Positions 9,561-17,895 of a DNA stretch of 64,000 bases are shown piece by piece; position 1 is the first letter of the stretch, and every line of letters starts with the position of its first letter. The translations under genes and the position numbers were made by a program. Source of the stretch: Lachnospiraceae bacterium (lineage in GTDB: Bacteria; Bacillota; Clostridia; Lachnospirales; Lachnospiraceae); NCBI GenBank assembly GCA_024691305.1, contig JAILNS010000046.1, forward strand, positions 25,095 to 89,094, in the 5' to 3' direction. Below the pieces are notes generated by a model, which saw only the letters and a list, made by a program, of their open reading frames with translations, did not search any database and had not been told where the DNA came from.

Positions 9561-10316
9561 ATGATAAAGGATTTGAGGTTTGATATACCGGTAGGAAGTC
9601 TTTTGCCCTGGGTATTTCTGTATGCCAGGGTAAAGAGCCGGTATATGATGAAACATCCCGATAAATATTCCATTCAGGATCGTTATGATTTCGGAATGGA
9701 AGTAATAGCAAAGATACGTAAACGTGCCAGAACGACAACGCTTGTTTACGGAAGGGACAATGTTCCTACTGACGAAACCGTTGTTTTTTATTCCAATCAT
9801 CAGGGAAAGTATGATGCTCTCGGAGTATTGGGGGCCATGGATAATATTCCCTGCAGTGTTCTTTGGGAAGCAAAAAAGGCAGACCGTGTCCTGGCACATG
9901 AGATGAGCTATCTCGTTAATGCGGTTCTTATAGATTTAGAGTCGTTAAAAGGAAAAGCAAGGGGGATCATAGATTCCATAGAATTGATAAAAAATGGCAG
10001 CAATATGCTGATATTTCCCGAGGGGTTAACAAATCCCGAAAAAGGTAATTCTCTCGGAGAGTTTCAGATAGGATGCTTTGCGTGCAGTTTAAAGACCGCC
10101 ACAACCATTGTTCCGGTTGCCATATACGATTCATACAAAGCGATGAACGGTAATAACATTTTTGCACATGTTACGACCCAGGTTCATTTTCTTAAGGCTA
10201 TCCGTCACGAAGAATATAAGGGTATGAATAAGCAGGAACTGGCAGATCTGATCAAGTCCAGAATAAATGAAAAACTGATCGCGATCGAAGCCGGTTTAGA
10301 ACCTGTAATTCAATAG
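9561..10316 (+). CDS. 1-acyl-sn-glycerol-3-phosphate acyltransferase family protein
   Basis: 251 residues with a PlsC-type acyltransferase domain. Motif I is NHQGKYD (His with Asp four residues later, the catalytic dyad) and motif III is FPEGLTN. Such enzymes acylate lysophosphatidate during phospholipid synthesis at the cytoplasmic face of the membrane. The N-terminus (VGSLLPWVFLYARV) contains one hydrophobic segment. The protein lacks the longer helices of bifunctional acyltransferases. It starts five bases after the alaS stop, with only a GAGGG-like ribosome site inside alaS, so translation is likely coupled. Acceptor specificity cannot be determined. Confidence 0.82.
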   Translation: MIKDLRFDIPVGSLLPWVFLYARVKSRYMMKHPDKYSIQDRYDFGMEVIAKIRKRARTTTLVYGRDNVPTDETVVFYSNHQGKYDALGVLGAMDNIPCSVLWEAKKADRVLAHEMSYLVNAVLIDLESLKGKARGIIDSIELIKNGSNMLIFPEGLTNPEKGNSLGEFQIGCFACSLKTATTIVPVAIYDSYKAMNGNNIFAHVTTQVHFLKAIRHEEYKGMNKQELADLIKSRINEKLIAIEAGLEPVIQ

Positions 10317-10323
10317 ATATAAT
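10295..10323 (+). promoter_or_regulatory. Promoter with start point at the ATG of the SH3 lipoprotein gene
   Basis: TTTAGA (10295-10300), 17-base spacer, TATAAT (10318-10323). The ATG at 10330 is six bases after the -10 box, so transcription would start at or next to the first base of the codon. Confidence 0.5.
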
Positions 10324-10329
10324 CATAAA

Positions 10330-10863
10330 ATGCTATCATCAGTATTTGATAAATATAAAATTATATCGGTTTCTCTGATACTCAGTCTGATCATGGGTGT
10401 GACAGGATGCGGTTCGACATACGAACCGGATGCAACAGTACAATCACTCGATACGTTGGGTGAGATGCCTGTTGAAAATGAAGAGAAACTGTCTGAAGAA
10501 AATCTGAATGACGAAAAATCACTTAAAGAAAAGCCGACTGAAGATAATATATCTAACATTGATAATCCTGAAGAAAAATTATACGAAGACACAGCAAATA
10601 CGTTAAATCCTGATAACGACGGTGCGGACACTCCGGCAGGGCAGAGTGTATATATGGTAGCAAACGATACCGCCAATATACGCTTATCGCCATCAACCGA
10701 AGCAGATATACTAAGAAAGCTTAGCATCGGTGAAAAGGTGGAACTAGTCTCCGAACAATCTGACTGGTATGAAGTGACTGTAGATGGTGGCAACTATTTT
10801 GTTTTTAAGGATTATCTTGAAAAGGAAGACCAAATACAGGAACAAACAGACCCGGATGAATAA
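10330..10863 (+). CDS. SH3-domain lipoprotein (N-terminal part of a split amidase gene)
   Basis: 177 codons to an in-frame TAA. A signal peptide ends in the lipobox VTGC. A low-complexity acidic linker (about residues 40-105, rich in Glu, Asn and Asp) is followed by a bacterial SH3 domain, ANDTANIRLSPSTEADI and KVELVSEQSDWYEVTVDG, which binds cell-wall peptide. There is no recognisable ribosome site before the ATG. The stop at 10861-10863 lies in the linker that would join this part to the amidase domain in the same frame 15 bases later. The lipobox and the SH3 domain fit the missing export and wall-binding parts of that amidase, so I read the two as one gene broken by a stop. Confidence 0.72.
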   Translation: MLSSVFDKYKIISVSLILSLIMGVTGCGSTYEPDATVQSLDTLGEMPVENEEKLSEENLNDEKSLKEKPTEDNISNIDNPEEKLYEDTANTLNPDNDGADTPAGQSVYMVANDTANIRLSPSTEADILRKLSIGEKVELVSEQSDWYEVTVDGGNYFVFKDYLEKEDQIQEQTDPDE

Positions 10864-10878
10864 TCTGACACTGCTGAT

Positions 10879-11577
10879 GTGGAAGGAACATATGAACAAA
10901 CACAGGAAGATACATCTTTAAACACAGATAATTCCGGTCAGGGAGCAGGTCGCCTCGTAGCCATAGATGCGGGACATCAATCAAAGGGGAACAGTGAAAA
11001 GGAACCTCTAGGTCCCGGTTCTTCCGAAATGAAAGCTAAAGTATCAAGCGGTACCAGAGGAGTGGCCAGCGGACTGAGCGAATATGAACTCAATCTTTTG
11101 GTTGCACTGAAACTTCGAGATGAATTAAAGGCCAGAGGATATGATGTCCTTATGATCCGTGAGACCAATGACGTTAATATTTCCAATGCCGAACGTGCAA
11201 CTATCGCAAACGATGCGGGGGCGGGCGCATTTATACGCATACATGCAAACGGTTCCGAAAACTCGGGTGCAAACGGTATGATGACCATATGTCAGACATC
11301 ATCGAATCCTTACAATGCATCTATGTATAGCGCAAGTAAGAGCTTATCTACGCATGTTCTTGATGAGATGGTAGCTGCAACCGGAGCAAAGCGTGAAAGA
11401 GTGTGGGAAACTGATTCCATGACCGGTATAAACTGGTGTCAGACGCCTGTTACCATCGTGGAAATGGGATATATGACAAACGCCACGGAAGATGCACTTA
11501 TGGCAACCGACGAATATCAGAACAAGATCGTGGCAGGTATAGCAAACGGTATAGATGCGTTCTTTGCCGAACAATAG
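10879..11577 (+). CDS. N-acetylmuramoyl-L-alanine amidase (C-terminal part of a split gene)
   Basis: 232 codons from GTG at 10879. The Amidase_3 domain hydrolyses the amide bond between muramic acid and the peptide stem. Its zinc and catalytic features are visible: IDAGHQ (first His), a middle region with [19 protein letters not shown] whose Glu is a likely zinc ligand, RIHANGSE (second His) and VEMGYMTN (catalytic Glu). The GTG has no ribosome site, the product has no signal peptide, and the frame is continuous with the SH3 lipoprotein upstream except for one TAA. The nearby ATG at 10892 is out of frame. It is therefore probably the 3' part of a single gene with a nonsense change, or a readthrough product, or a sequence error. 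Confidence 0.72.
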   Translation: MEGTYEQTQEDTSLNTDNSGQGAGRLVAIDAGHQSKGNSEKEPLGPGSSEMKAKVSSGTRGVASGLSEYELNLLVALKLRDELKARGYDVLMIRETNDVNISNAERATIANDAGAGAFIRIHANGSENSGANGMMTICQTSSNPYNASMYSASKSLSTHVLDEMVAATGAKRERVWETDSMTGINWCQTPVTIVEMGYMTNATEDALMATDEYQNKIVAGIANGIDAFFAEQ

Positions 11578-11593
11578 TATCAGGAGGTAATGT

Positions 11594-12565
11594 ATGAGTG
11601 TAAAATGGGGTGTTTTGGGAACTGCTTCCATAGCTAAAGGGTGCACTATCCCGGGAATGCAGCAGGCTGATAATTGTGAGATATATGCTATAGCCGGCAG
11701 AAACGAAGAGAAAGTCAATAAGTATAAAGAGGAGTTCGGATTTAAGAAAGGTTATGTGGGATATGATGCATTGCTTGAAGATCCGGATGTCGAAGCAGTA
11801 TATATACCTCTTCCGAACGATATTCACTATGAGTGGGTCATAAAAGCACTTAAGGCAAAAAAGCATGTGCTTTGTGAGAAACCTCTGGCTCTTAATGCCG
11901 CTCAGGTAAAGGAAATGTTCAAAATTTCCAAAGAAAATGACGTATACCTTATGGAAGCATATGCATACCTTCACAGTCCCTATATCAAGGTACTTAAGGA
12001 AGATATAGCAAGTGGAGTTATAGGTGATGTCGATTATATAGAAACCGCTTTTGTTACTCAAAGCTACAAAGAGGATATAAGACTTCACAAAGAAACCGGT
12101 GGCGGAGCTGTGTATGATCTTGGGTGTTATTGTACTACCATGATACTTTCTTTAACAGAAGGAGAACCTGAATATGTCAAGGCATGTGCCGAATTTAACG
12201 AGTTCGGTGTCGATGTTTTGTCAACAGGGATCATGAAGTTCAAAAATGATGTAAGGGCAGCCTGGAATGTTGGTATGATACTTGGTAAGAACACGGATGA
12301 AAGAATGGACAGACTCTATATCCGAGGTTCAAAGGGTGTAATAAAGTCTCCGGTTGAATACAATCAGGAGGGGGAACTTACATATGATATCATAGTGGAT
12401 GGAAACGTGACAAAACGTACCGTTCATGCCAGAAAGAACTATGCACTGGAGATCGAGCAGTTCGGAAGATGTGTTGAGAACATAGAGCAACCTTTCATAA
12501 CAGAAGAATTCTCAATGAGAAATGCTAAAATACTTGATGCGATATTGGGAGAAATCGGCTATTGA
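11594..12565 (+). CDS. Gfo/Idh/MocA family oxidoreductase
   Basis: 323 residues. The N-terminal Rossmann domain starts WGVLGTASIAKGCTIPGM and contains the family EKPLALN sequence (HVLCEKP) with the conserved Lys. The C-terminal alpha/beta domain follows from about residue 125. Family members oxidise or reduce sugars and sugar derivatives with NAD(P)H; the specific substrate is not evident. An AGGAGGT ribosome site lies five bases before the ATG, so it is translated independently of the amidase. It is probably the last gene of its transcript because a strong promoter for rpsU follows. A second family member is at 59368. Confidence 0.85.
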   Translation: MSVKWGVLGTASIAKGCTIPGMQQADNCEIYAIAGRNEEKVNKYKEEFGFKKGYVGYDALLEDPDVEAVYIPLPNDIHYEWVIKALKAKKHVLCEKPLALNAAQVKEMFKISKENDVYLMEAYAYLHSPYIKVLKEDIASGVIGDVDYIETAFVTQSYKEDIRLHKETGGGAVYDLGCYCTTMILSLTEGEPEYVKACAEFNEFGVDVLSTGIMKFKNDVRAAWNVGMILGKNTDERMDRLYIRGSKGVIKSPVEYNQEGELTYDIIVDGNVTKRTVHARKNYALEIEQFGRCVENIEQPFITEEFSMRNAKILDAILGEIGY

Positions 12566-12587
12566 TAAGCTCTGTGAGATTTTTTTC

Positions 12588-12615
12588 TTGACGGAAAGTG
12601 ATGATATGGTATAAT
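12588..12615 (+). promoter_or_regulatory. Sigma-A promoter for rpsU
   Basis: TTGACG (12588-12593), 16-base spacer, TATAAT (12610-12615). The start point near 12622 gives a leader of about 80 bases. Confidence 0.8.
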
Positions 12616-12700
12616 AGCGAATGGACTGCAGACGAGATTATCGTATGAGCCTAAAATAACCCGATCAGGACTGTAACGGGACTGAAGGGAGGGAAATGAA

Positions 12701-12877
12701 ATGAGCAATATTATCGTAAAAGAGAATGAGAGTCTTGACAGTGCATTAAGACGTTTTAAGCGTAGCTGCGCAAAGGCAGGTATCCAGCAGGAAATACGTA
12801 AGCGTGAGCATTATGAGAAGCCCAGCGTTAAGCGTAAGAAGAAGTCAGAGGCTGCAAGAAAGCGTAAATACAACTAA
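12701..12877 (+). CDS. rpsU: 30S ribosomal protein S21
   Basis: 58 residues, the normal length of S21. It begins [19 protein letters not shown] and continues with [21 protein letters not shown], the conserved small-subunit core, and ends in a Lys/Arg-rich tail ([15 protein letters not shown]) that contacts 16S rRNA. S21 helps the 30S subunit in translation initiation. The ATG is preceded by GGGAGGG about nine bases upstream. The gene has its own strong promoter and an intrinsic terminator at 12887-12914. Confidence 0.97.
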   Translation: MSNIIVKENESLDSALRRFKRSCAKAGIQQEIRKREHYEKPSVKRKKKSEAARKRKYN

Positions 12878-12886
12878 TAAGCGGGA

Positions 12887-12914
12887 CCCTTCCGTGCAGG
12901 CGGAAGGGTTTTTT
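12887..12914 (+). terminator. Intrinsic terminator after rpsU
   Basis: Eight-base stem CCCTTCCG (12887-12894) and CGGAAGGG (12901-12908), loop of six, T run 12909-12914. Confidence 0.9.
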
Positions 12915-12926
12915 GAATATTTATTT

Positions 12927-13790
12927 ATGATATTTTACATTATTATCATTATCGGAATCATATTTTTGGTATGTATAATCTCGTGGATCACAGATACACA
13001 CAGATTTGTGGTCCGCAGGTATGATATTGTTTCAGATAAGGTTAAACGTGATGTCTGTTTCGTTATGATATCGGATCTTCATAACAAGGATTATGGCAAT
13101 GATAATCAGAAGATCATTGATACGGTCAATGAGATAAAGCCGGAAGCGGTGTTGATAGCAGGAGATATGCCTGATGCTCTAAAAGGTCATGATTTTTCGC
13201 CGGCAATCAATCTTATCAGGAACCTGGCGAAACGGTATCCGATATATTACGGCTACGGAAATCACGAATACAGGATGAAATTATATCCTGAAGATTACGG
13301 GACCATGTGGGAGGATTTTTCTTCGGAACTAGACCGCATCGGTGTGCATATCATGGATAACGAAAGTGCATATCTGGAAGATACCGGTATAGAGATAGAT
13401 GCACTTACGATAGAGCGAAGGTTCTATAAACGCATCAAAGGAGGTATTCTTTCGTCCGAGGATGTTAAAGGATATCTGGGCGATATCGATGATCCGAATG
13501 AACCGCCGTTCAGGCTTCTCATAGCTCATAACCCCGAATACTTTGAGGCATATTCAAAATGGGGAGCGGACCTCACAGTATCGGGACATGTGCATGGCGG
13601 TATTATGAGACTGCCATATTTGGGTGGAGTTATATCTCCGAGATTCAGGCTTTTTCCGAAATACTCCGGAGGAGAGTATGAGTTAAACGGTCGCAAAATG
13701 ATAGTCAGCTGCGGTCTTGGAACCCATACCATACATGTACGTGTCTTTAATCCCGGAGAACTGAGCGTAATAAACATCAAAAAATCATAA
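12927..13790 (+). CDS. Metallophosphoesterase, membrane-anchored (YkuE/YaeI-like)
   Basis: 287 residues. One N-terminal membrane helix (FYIIIIIGIIFLVCIISW) is followed by a calcineurin-type fold with the metal-binding motifs MISDLHN, AGDMPD, YGNHEY and SGHVHGG in order. It probably hydrolyses phosphoesters, perhaps lipid-linked diphosphates as reported for YkuE/YaeI; the substrate is not deducible. The frame is open 41 codons further upstream into rpsU, but those codons cross the rpsU terminator, and ATG 12927 starts cleanly at the membrane helix. No clear ribosome site is visible. Only 12 bases separate the rpsU terminator from the start, so it needs terminator readthrough or a promoter I cannot see. 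Confidence 0.82.
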   Translation: MIFYIIIIIGIIFLVCIISWITDTHRFVVRRYDIVSDKVKRDVCFVMISDLHNKDYGNDNQKIIDTVNEIKPEAVLIAGDMPDALKGHDFSPAINLIRNLAKRYPIYYGYGNHEYRMKLYPEDYGTMWEDFSSELDRIGVHIMDNESAYLEDTGIEIDALTIERRFYKRIKGGILSSEDVKGYLGDIDDPNEPPFRLLIAHNPEYFEAYSKWGADLTVSGHVHGGIMRLPYLGGVISPRFRLFPKYSGGEYELNGRKMIVSCGLGTHTIHVRVFNPGELSVINIKKS

Positions 13791-13823
13791 AACACGACAT
13801 TAGGAAACAAAGGTTTACATAAA

Positions 13824-14603
13824 ATGGCAATACCTGTTACTCTTGAGGTTTTTGAAGGTCCGCTGGATCTGCTTTTATACCTTATAGATAAAAATAAAGT
13901 TGATATATATGATATTCCGATCGTGACCATCACCGATCAGTATATGGCTTATATCAAAGCCATGAGGGAAGGCGATATGAATATCATGAGTGAGTTTCTG
14001 GTCATGGCTGCGACTCTGATAGATATCAAGTGCCGTATGCTCCTCCCCAAAGAAGTGAATGAGGACGGCGAGGAGGAAGATCCCAGAGACGAACTTGTAC
14101 AGAAACTTCTTGAATACAAGATGGTACGATATCTTTCCGTGGAACTTAAAGACAGACAGGTGGAATCCGGATTTAATCTGTACCATAGAAGGAATATCCC
14201 TCCGGAAGTGTCAAGGCACGAAGATCCCATTGATTATGAATCGTTGATCGGAGATCTGAATCTGGCGGCTTTAAATGATATTTTTCAGTCACTCCTTAAA
14301 CGACAGGAAGATAAGATTGATCCTGTTCGAAGCTCATTCGGAAATATTGAAAAAGAAGAAGTAGATATATCCTTAAAGGCTACTTATATAGAGGCATATA
14401 CAAGAGAACACAAGAGATTCTCGTTTAGGTCACTGCTCCAGAAACAGGGTTCAAAGCCGGAACTTATCGTAACCTTCCTTGTTATACTTGAGATGATCCG
14501 TATCGGTAAGGTGACGATAGAGCAGGAGGAGAATTTCTCTGATATAATCATTACAAACATTGATGACAACAATGAACGCGTAGACCCGACGCAGATTGGA
14601 TAG
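13824..14603 (+). CDS. scpA: Segregation and condensation protein A
   Basis: 259 residues, the kleisin subunit of the SMC-ScpAB condensin complex that compacts and partitions the chromosome. The N-terminal motif VTLEVFEGPLDLLLYLIDKNKVDIYDIPI is typical and is encoded right after the ATG. A predicted coiled region and a C-terminal winged helix follow. It starts 33 bases after the phosphoesterase gene and ends two bases before scpB, so scpA and scpB form one operon, as is usual. Confidence 0.95.
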   Translation: MAIPVTLEVFEGPLDLLLYLIDKNKVDIYDIPIVTITDQYMAYIKAMREGDMNIMSEFLVMAATLIDIKCRMLLPKEVNEDGEEEDPRDELVQKLLEYKMVRYLSVELKDRQVESGFNLYHRRNIPPEVSRHEDPIDYESLIGDLNLAALNDIFQSLLKRQEDKIDPVRSSFGNIEKEEVDISLKATYIEAYTREHKRFSFRSLLQKQGSKPELIVTFLVILEMIRIGKVTIEQEENFSDIIITNIDDNNERVDPTQIG

Positions 14604-14605
14604 AT

Positions 14606-15175
14606 ATGAATAAGAAAAAAGCTATAGCGACCCTGGAAGCGATTCTTTTTGCAATGGGAGATTCTGTTGATATCATGCGTCTTGCATCCGTTATCGGAGA
14701 AGACGTACAGACAACAAGAACCTATCTTGAAGAAATGACCGAAAAATACAATAAAGGAAACGGGGGGATCATGCTGGCATGGTATGATAATGCCGTTCAG
14801 TTGTGCACCAAACCTGAGTTTTACGAGGATCTTATCAAGATCGCTACCGCACCTAAAAGATATTCACTGACTGATGCGATGATAGAGACTCTTTCCATAG
14901 TTGCTTACAAGCAGCCGGTAACGAGGTCGGAGATCGAAAGAATAAGGGGCGTTAACTGCGATCATGCGGTCAATCGTCTTTTGGAACTTGACCTTATATG
15001 TGAGCTCGGAAGACTCGATGCTCCCGGAAAACCTATTTTATTCGGTACCACAGAGCAGTTTCTTAAGACTTTCGGCGTGAGAAGCGTTGATGAACTGCCG
15101 CATCCGGATGCATTGGCTATGGAAGAATTTAAGCAGCAGGCTGAAGAAGAAGTACAGCTTTCACTGGATATATAA
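14606..15175 (+). CDS. scpB: Segregation and condensation protein B
   Basis: 189 residues, the winged-helix ScpB partner of ScpA that binds the kleisin core of SMC complexes. Two winged-helix domains are visible: one starting EAILFAMGDSVDIMRLASVIG and a second around PVTRSEIERIRGVNCDHAV with the usual ending LDLICELGRLDAPGKPILFGTT. The start codon follows the scpA stop by two bases. The acidic C-terminal tail (EEFKQQAEEEVQLSL) is a common ending. The next gene begins two bases after the stop. Confidence 0.94.
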   Translation: MNKKKAIATLEAILFAMGDSVDIMRLASVIGEDVQTTRTYLEEMTEKYNKGNGGIMLAWYDNAVQLCTKPEFYEDLIKIATAPKRYSLTDAMIETLSIVAYKQPVTRSEIERIRGVNCDHAVNRLLELDLICELGRLDAPGKPILFGTTEQFLKTFGVRSVDELPHPDALAMEEFKQQAEEEVQLSLDI

Positions 15176-15177
15176 TC

Positions 15178-15519
15178 ATGTTAGCGGATAGGTTTATTAA
15201 ATATTATTTACCTAAGATGTCCGAGTACTGTCCCGTGGTGATATGCGGTGACGGCAATATATTCGATTCGTCGCTCGGGCATCTACAGACACTTGTGTCT
15301 CTCAGTAACGATCATGACATATTATCCAAAATACCTAAGGACGTAAGCCCGATGTTATATCTGGCATATGATCTTAAATGTGTTATTGTGGATTACGAGA
15401 ATCAGATATATATAGATGAGTTGACAGACGGTCAGGACAGGGCTCTAAATAAACTTGTCGAAGCTGGGCTTATACTTGACCACCGTGTCAGGATGCCGCA
15501 TGAAAAAATCAGGATCTAA
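15178..15519 (+). CDS. Hypothetical protein between scpB and a histidine kinase
   Basis: 113 residues, not recognised. It begins two bases after scpB and its last 20 bases overlap the start of the histidine kinase gene, so it is translationally linked to both. The sequence is a soluble mixed alpha/beta protein with no membrane segment, no Cys cluster and no obvious catalytic motif. It could be a partner of the kinase or simply share its transcript. No function is claimed. Confidence 0.6.
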   Translation: MLADRFIKYYLPKMSEYCPVVICGDGNIFDSSLGHLQTLVSLSNDHDILSKIPKDVSPMLYLAYDLKCVIVDYENQIYIDELTDGQDRALNKLVEAGLILDHRVRMPHEKIRI

Positions 15520-16993
15520 AGTTAAAATCTCAATAAATATGCAGATCATGCTGACGTTTCTGGGACTTATAGTCCTGTTTGTCGGTACATGCATGTTGGT
15601 CAATTCAACATTCCTTGAAGATTATTATGTCAGAAATAAGGTAGATGCGTTAAAAAACTCTTATTCGGTGATCAATGACGCATTGAATAATAACGAAGAA
15701 GATTCCGAAGAACTGACTATGCTGGTTCAGCGTCTCAGTGATACCTATAATATAAATATGGTCGTCATGGATGAAAACATGGGGACTGTTATAACGTCCA
15801 AGAACGACACGGATTTTCTGCAGCGTCAGCTTTTTAGCAATCTCTTCGGAAAAGCCGGACTGACCGGAGATGAAAAGAGGCTCGAGGATAACGATAAATA
15901 TGTACTCCAGATACGGTCTGATGTTATGACCGGCGATAAGTATATAGAGATGTGGGGAGTGATGGATGACGGAAGCATTTTTATCATGCGAAGCGCCATG
16001 GAATCCATTACAGACAGTGTGGCCATATCCAACCGGTTTCTTATATACATAGGTATCGTGGTTGGGATCGTAAGTATACTTATAAGCATATGGGCATCGA
16101 GGCTTATTTCCAAACCCATTAAAGAACTGACCGGTATTTCAGAACGAATGAAGGAACTTGATTTCGATGCAAAATATGAGGGCAGTTCCCACAATGAGAT
16201 CGGAGTTTTGGGAGAAAATATCAATGAGTTGTCAGAAACGCTTCAGACGACTATTTCGGAACTCAAGACGGCCAATAATGAACTTGAAAGAGATATCGCC
16301 CATAAAACACAGATAGATGATATGCGTAAGGAATTTCTGTCCAACGTTTCTCATGAGCTTAAAACACCCATTGCACTTATACAGGGGTATGCAGAGGGAC
16401 TTAAGGATTGTGTAAATGACGATGATGAGAGCAGAGAATATTACTGTGATGTTATCGTTGATGAATCAGCCAAGATGAATAACATTGTTCAAAAACTTCT
16501 AACGCTCAATCAACTGGAATTTGGACAGGATAGTGCAAATCTGGAAAGATTTAATATCACAGAGGTTATTAAGGGTTATATACAGTCTGCCGATATTCTT
16601 ATAAAGCAGCATGAAGCTACCGTACATATGGAGGATTATAAGCCGATAGAAGTATGGGGTGATGAGTTTAAAGCCGAAGAGGTATTTAATAATTATTTCT
16701 CCAATGCATTGAATCACCTGGGCGGTGAGCGTAAAATAGATATAAGTATACGCAGGATAAATGATAAGGTAAGAGTTTCTGTATTTAATACCGGAGATCC
16801 TATACCCGAAGAATCCCTGGAGCATATATGGGAAAAGTTTTACAAGGTCGATAAGGCACGTACCAGAGAGTATGGCGGAAGCGGCGTCGGTCTTTCTATC
16901 GTTAAGGCAATACAGGATTCATTAAATCAGAAATACGGTGTAATTAATTATAATAACGGGGTAGAATTTTATTTTGAACTGGATGCGAGATAA
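15500..16993 (+). CDS. Sensor histidine kinase, orphan
   Basis: 497 residues. A membrane helix at about residues 11-32 and another at 175-197 flank an extracytoplasmic sensor region of about 140 residues. HAMP (about 200-250) follows, then HisKA with the phosphorylated H285 in NVSHELKTP and a HATPase_c domain with N, G1 and G2 boxes (the last near YGGSGVGLSIV). The kinase autophosphorylates on His and donates to an Asp of a response regulator, but no response regulator gene is next to it. The start at 15500 is supported by AGGA six bases before the ATG and by the MKKSGSK N-terminus leading directly into the first helix. Confidence 0.88.
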   Translation: MKKSGSKVKISINMQIMLTFLGLIVLFVGTCMLVNSTFLEDYYVRNKVDALKNSYSVINDALNNNEEDSEELTMLVQRLSDTYNINMVVMDENMGTVITSKNDTDFLQRQLFSNLFGKAGLTGDEKRLEDNDKYVLQIRSDVMTGDKYIEMWGVMDDGSIFIMRSAMESITDSVAISNRFLIYIGIVVGIVSILISIWASRLISKPIKELTGISERMKELDFDAKYEGSSHNEIGVLGENINELSETLQTTISELKTANNELERDIAHKTQIDDMRKEFLSNVSHELKTPIALIQGYAEGLKDCVNDDDESREYYCDVIVDESAKMNNIVQKLLTLNQLEFGQDSANLERFNITEVIKGYIQSADILIKQHEATVHMEDYKPIEVWGDEFKAEEVFNNYFSNALNHLGGERKIDISIRRINDKVRVSVFNTGDPIPEESLEHIWEKFYKVDKARTREYGGSGVGLSIVKAIQDSLNQKYGVINYNNGVEFYFELDAR

Positions 16994-17768
16994 GAGAATA
17001 TCGATATTATTAATCAGCGTTTTGTGCATGGCTTTATTAAGCGGATGCGGAAGCAAGATACCCGATCTTTCTCCGGAACATATGGAAAAGATAACGGATT
17101 ATTCGGCCGCGTTGCTTTATAAGTATGATTCAAGCACGCCTTCAAGGTTGCTGCCCGAGGGAAGCGTGGTAACACTTACATATGTGGATCCCAATTCAGA
17201 CGGAGCGGTAGCTGCCGAGGTGGTGCCCGATACCGAGAAAACTCCTGAGATCGAGGTTAACAGCGAACCTGAGAATTCCTCTGAAGATGTAACGGTTACT
17301 GATGCTGTGACAGGTGAAGTGACATCAACTCCTGCTCATTCAGAAGGCTTTACCGATTTTTTGGCCGGAACGGGACTCAGCGTTATGTATTCGGGAAATT
17401 ACGAGGTGGCAGACAGTTACCCGGAAGGTGAGGCGGCAAATCCATATTTTACGGTTGATGCATCAAGCGGAAATAAGCTTCTCGTACTGCATTTTACGAT
17501 TACAAATACTTCCGGCAGTGAGATGTCCGTTAGTCTGGGTTCTCTTAATCTGCGTTACAGAGTTTCCATCAATGGCGGAAAAAACAAATTTGTAATGACT
17601 ACACTTCTTGATAACGATATTTTAAGTTACAGTGGGACGTTAGCTGCAGATGAGTCTGTAGATATAGTTGCAATAGCGGAAATAACCCAGGAAGAAGCTT
17701 CTAATATCCAAACCATTGATTTTACGATACGCGGAGATGAATTTTCGACATCTATGAGTCTTCAATAG
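16983..17768 (+). CDS. Lipoprotein with DUF4352-like C-terminal domain
   Basis: 261 residues. A signal peptide (ISILLISVLCMALLS) ends in the lipobox SGC, followed by a low-complexity linker rich in Val, Glu and Thr (about residues 75-120). The C-terminal third (LLVLHFTITNTSGSEMSVSLG) has the immunoglobulin-like beta pattern of DUF4352 domains found in surface lipoproteins. The ATG overlaps the histidine kinase stop. A TTG at 16974 in the same frame would add three residues. It probably sits on the outside of the membrane and might be a ligand-binding partner of the neighbouring kinase, which is inference. Confidence 0.72.
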   Translation: MRDKRISILLISVLCMALLSGCGSKIPDLSPEHMEKITDYSAALLYKYDSSTPSRLLPEGSVVTLTYVDPNSDGAVAAEVVPDTEKTPEIEVNSEPENSSEDVTVTDAVTGEVTSTPAHSEGFTDFLAGTGLSVMYSGNYEVADSYPEGEAANPYFTVDASSGNKLLVLHFTITNTSGSEMSVSLGSLNLRYRVSINGGKNKFVMTTLLDNDILSYSGTLAADESVDIVAIAEITQEEASNIQTIDFTIRGDEFSTSMSLQ

Positions 17769-17805
17769 ATTACGTTAATTTTGAGCATATTGGTCAAATA
17801 AAGTT

Positions 17806-17833
17806 TTGCATATTCGTATCTTTATGGTATAAT
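17806..17833 (+). promoter_or_regulatory. Sigma-A promoter for cheV
   Basis: TTGCAT (17806-17811), 16-base spacer, TATAAT (17828-17833), about 60 bases before the cheV start. I see no sigma-D style box. Confidence 0.7.
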
Positions 17834-17895
17834 TGACATTAATTAACAGATTATCGACAGATGATTTGTATATTTTTTATAGTGAGGTGCGCTGA

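Noticed and set aside
10410..10428. Seven-base palindrome CGGTTCG-acata-CGAACCG
   Set aside because: It lies inside the SH3 lipoprotein coding region near the lipobox and has no T run; chance or codon-driven.
12804..12926. Upstream extension of the phosphoesterase frame into rpsU
   Set aside because: It runs through the rpsU stop and terminator, and the extra residues are not like a signal peptide; ATG 12927 starts at the membrane helix.
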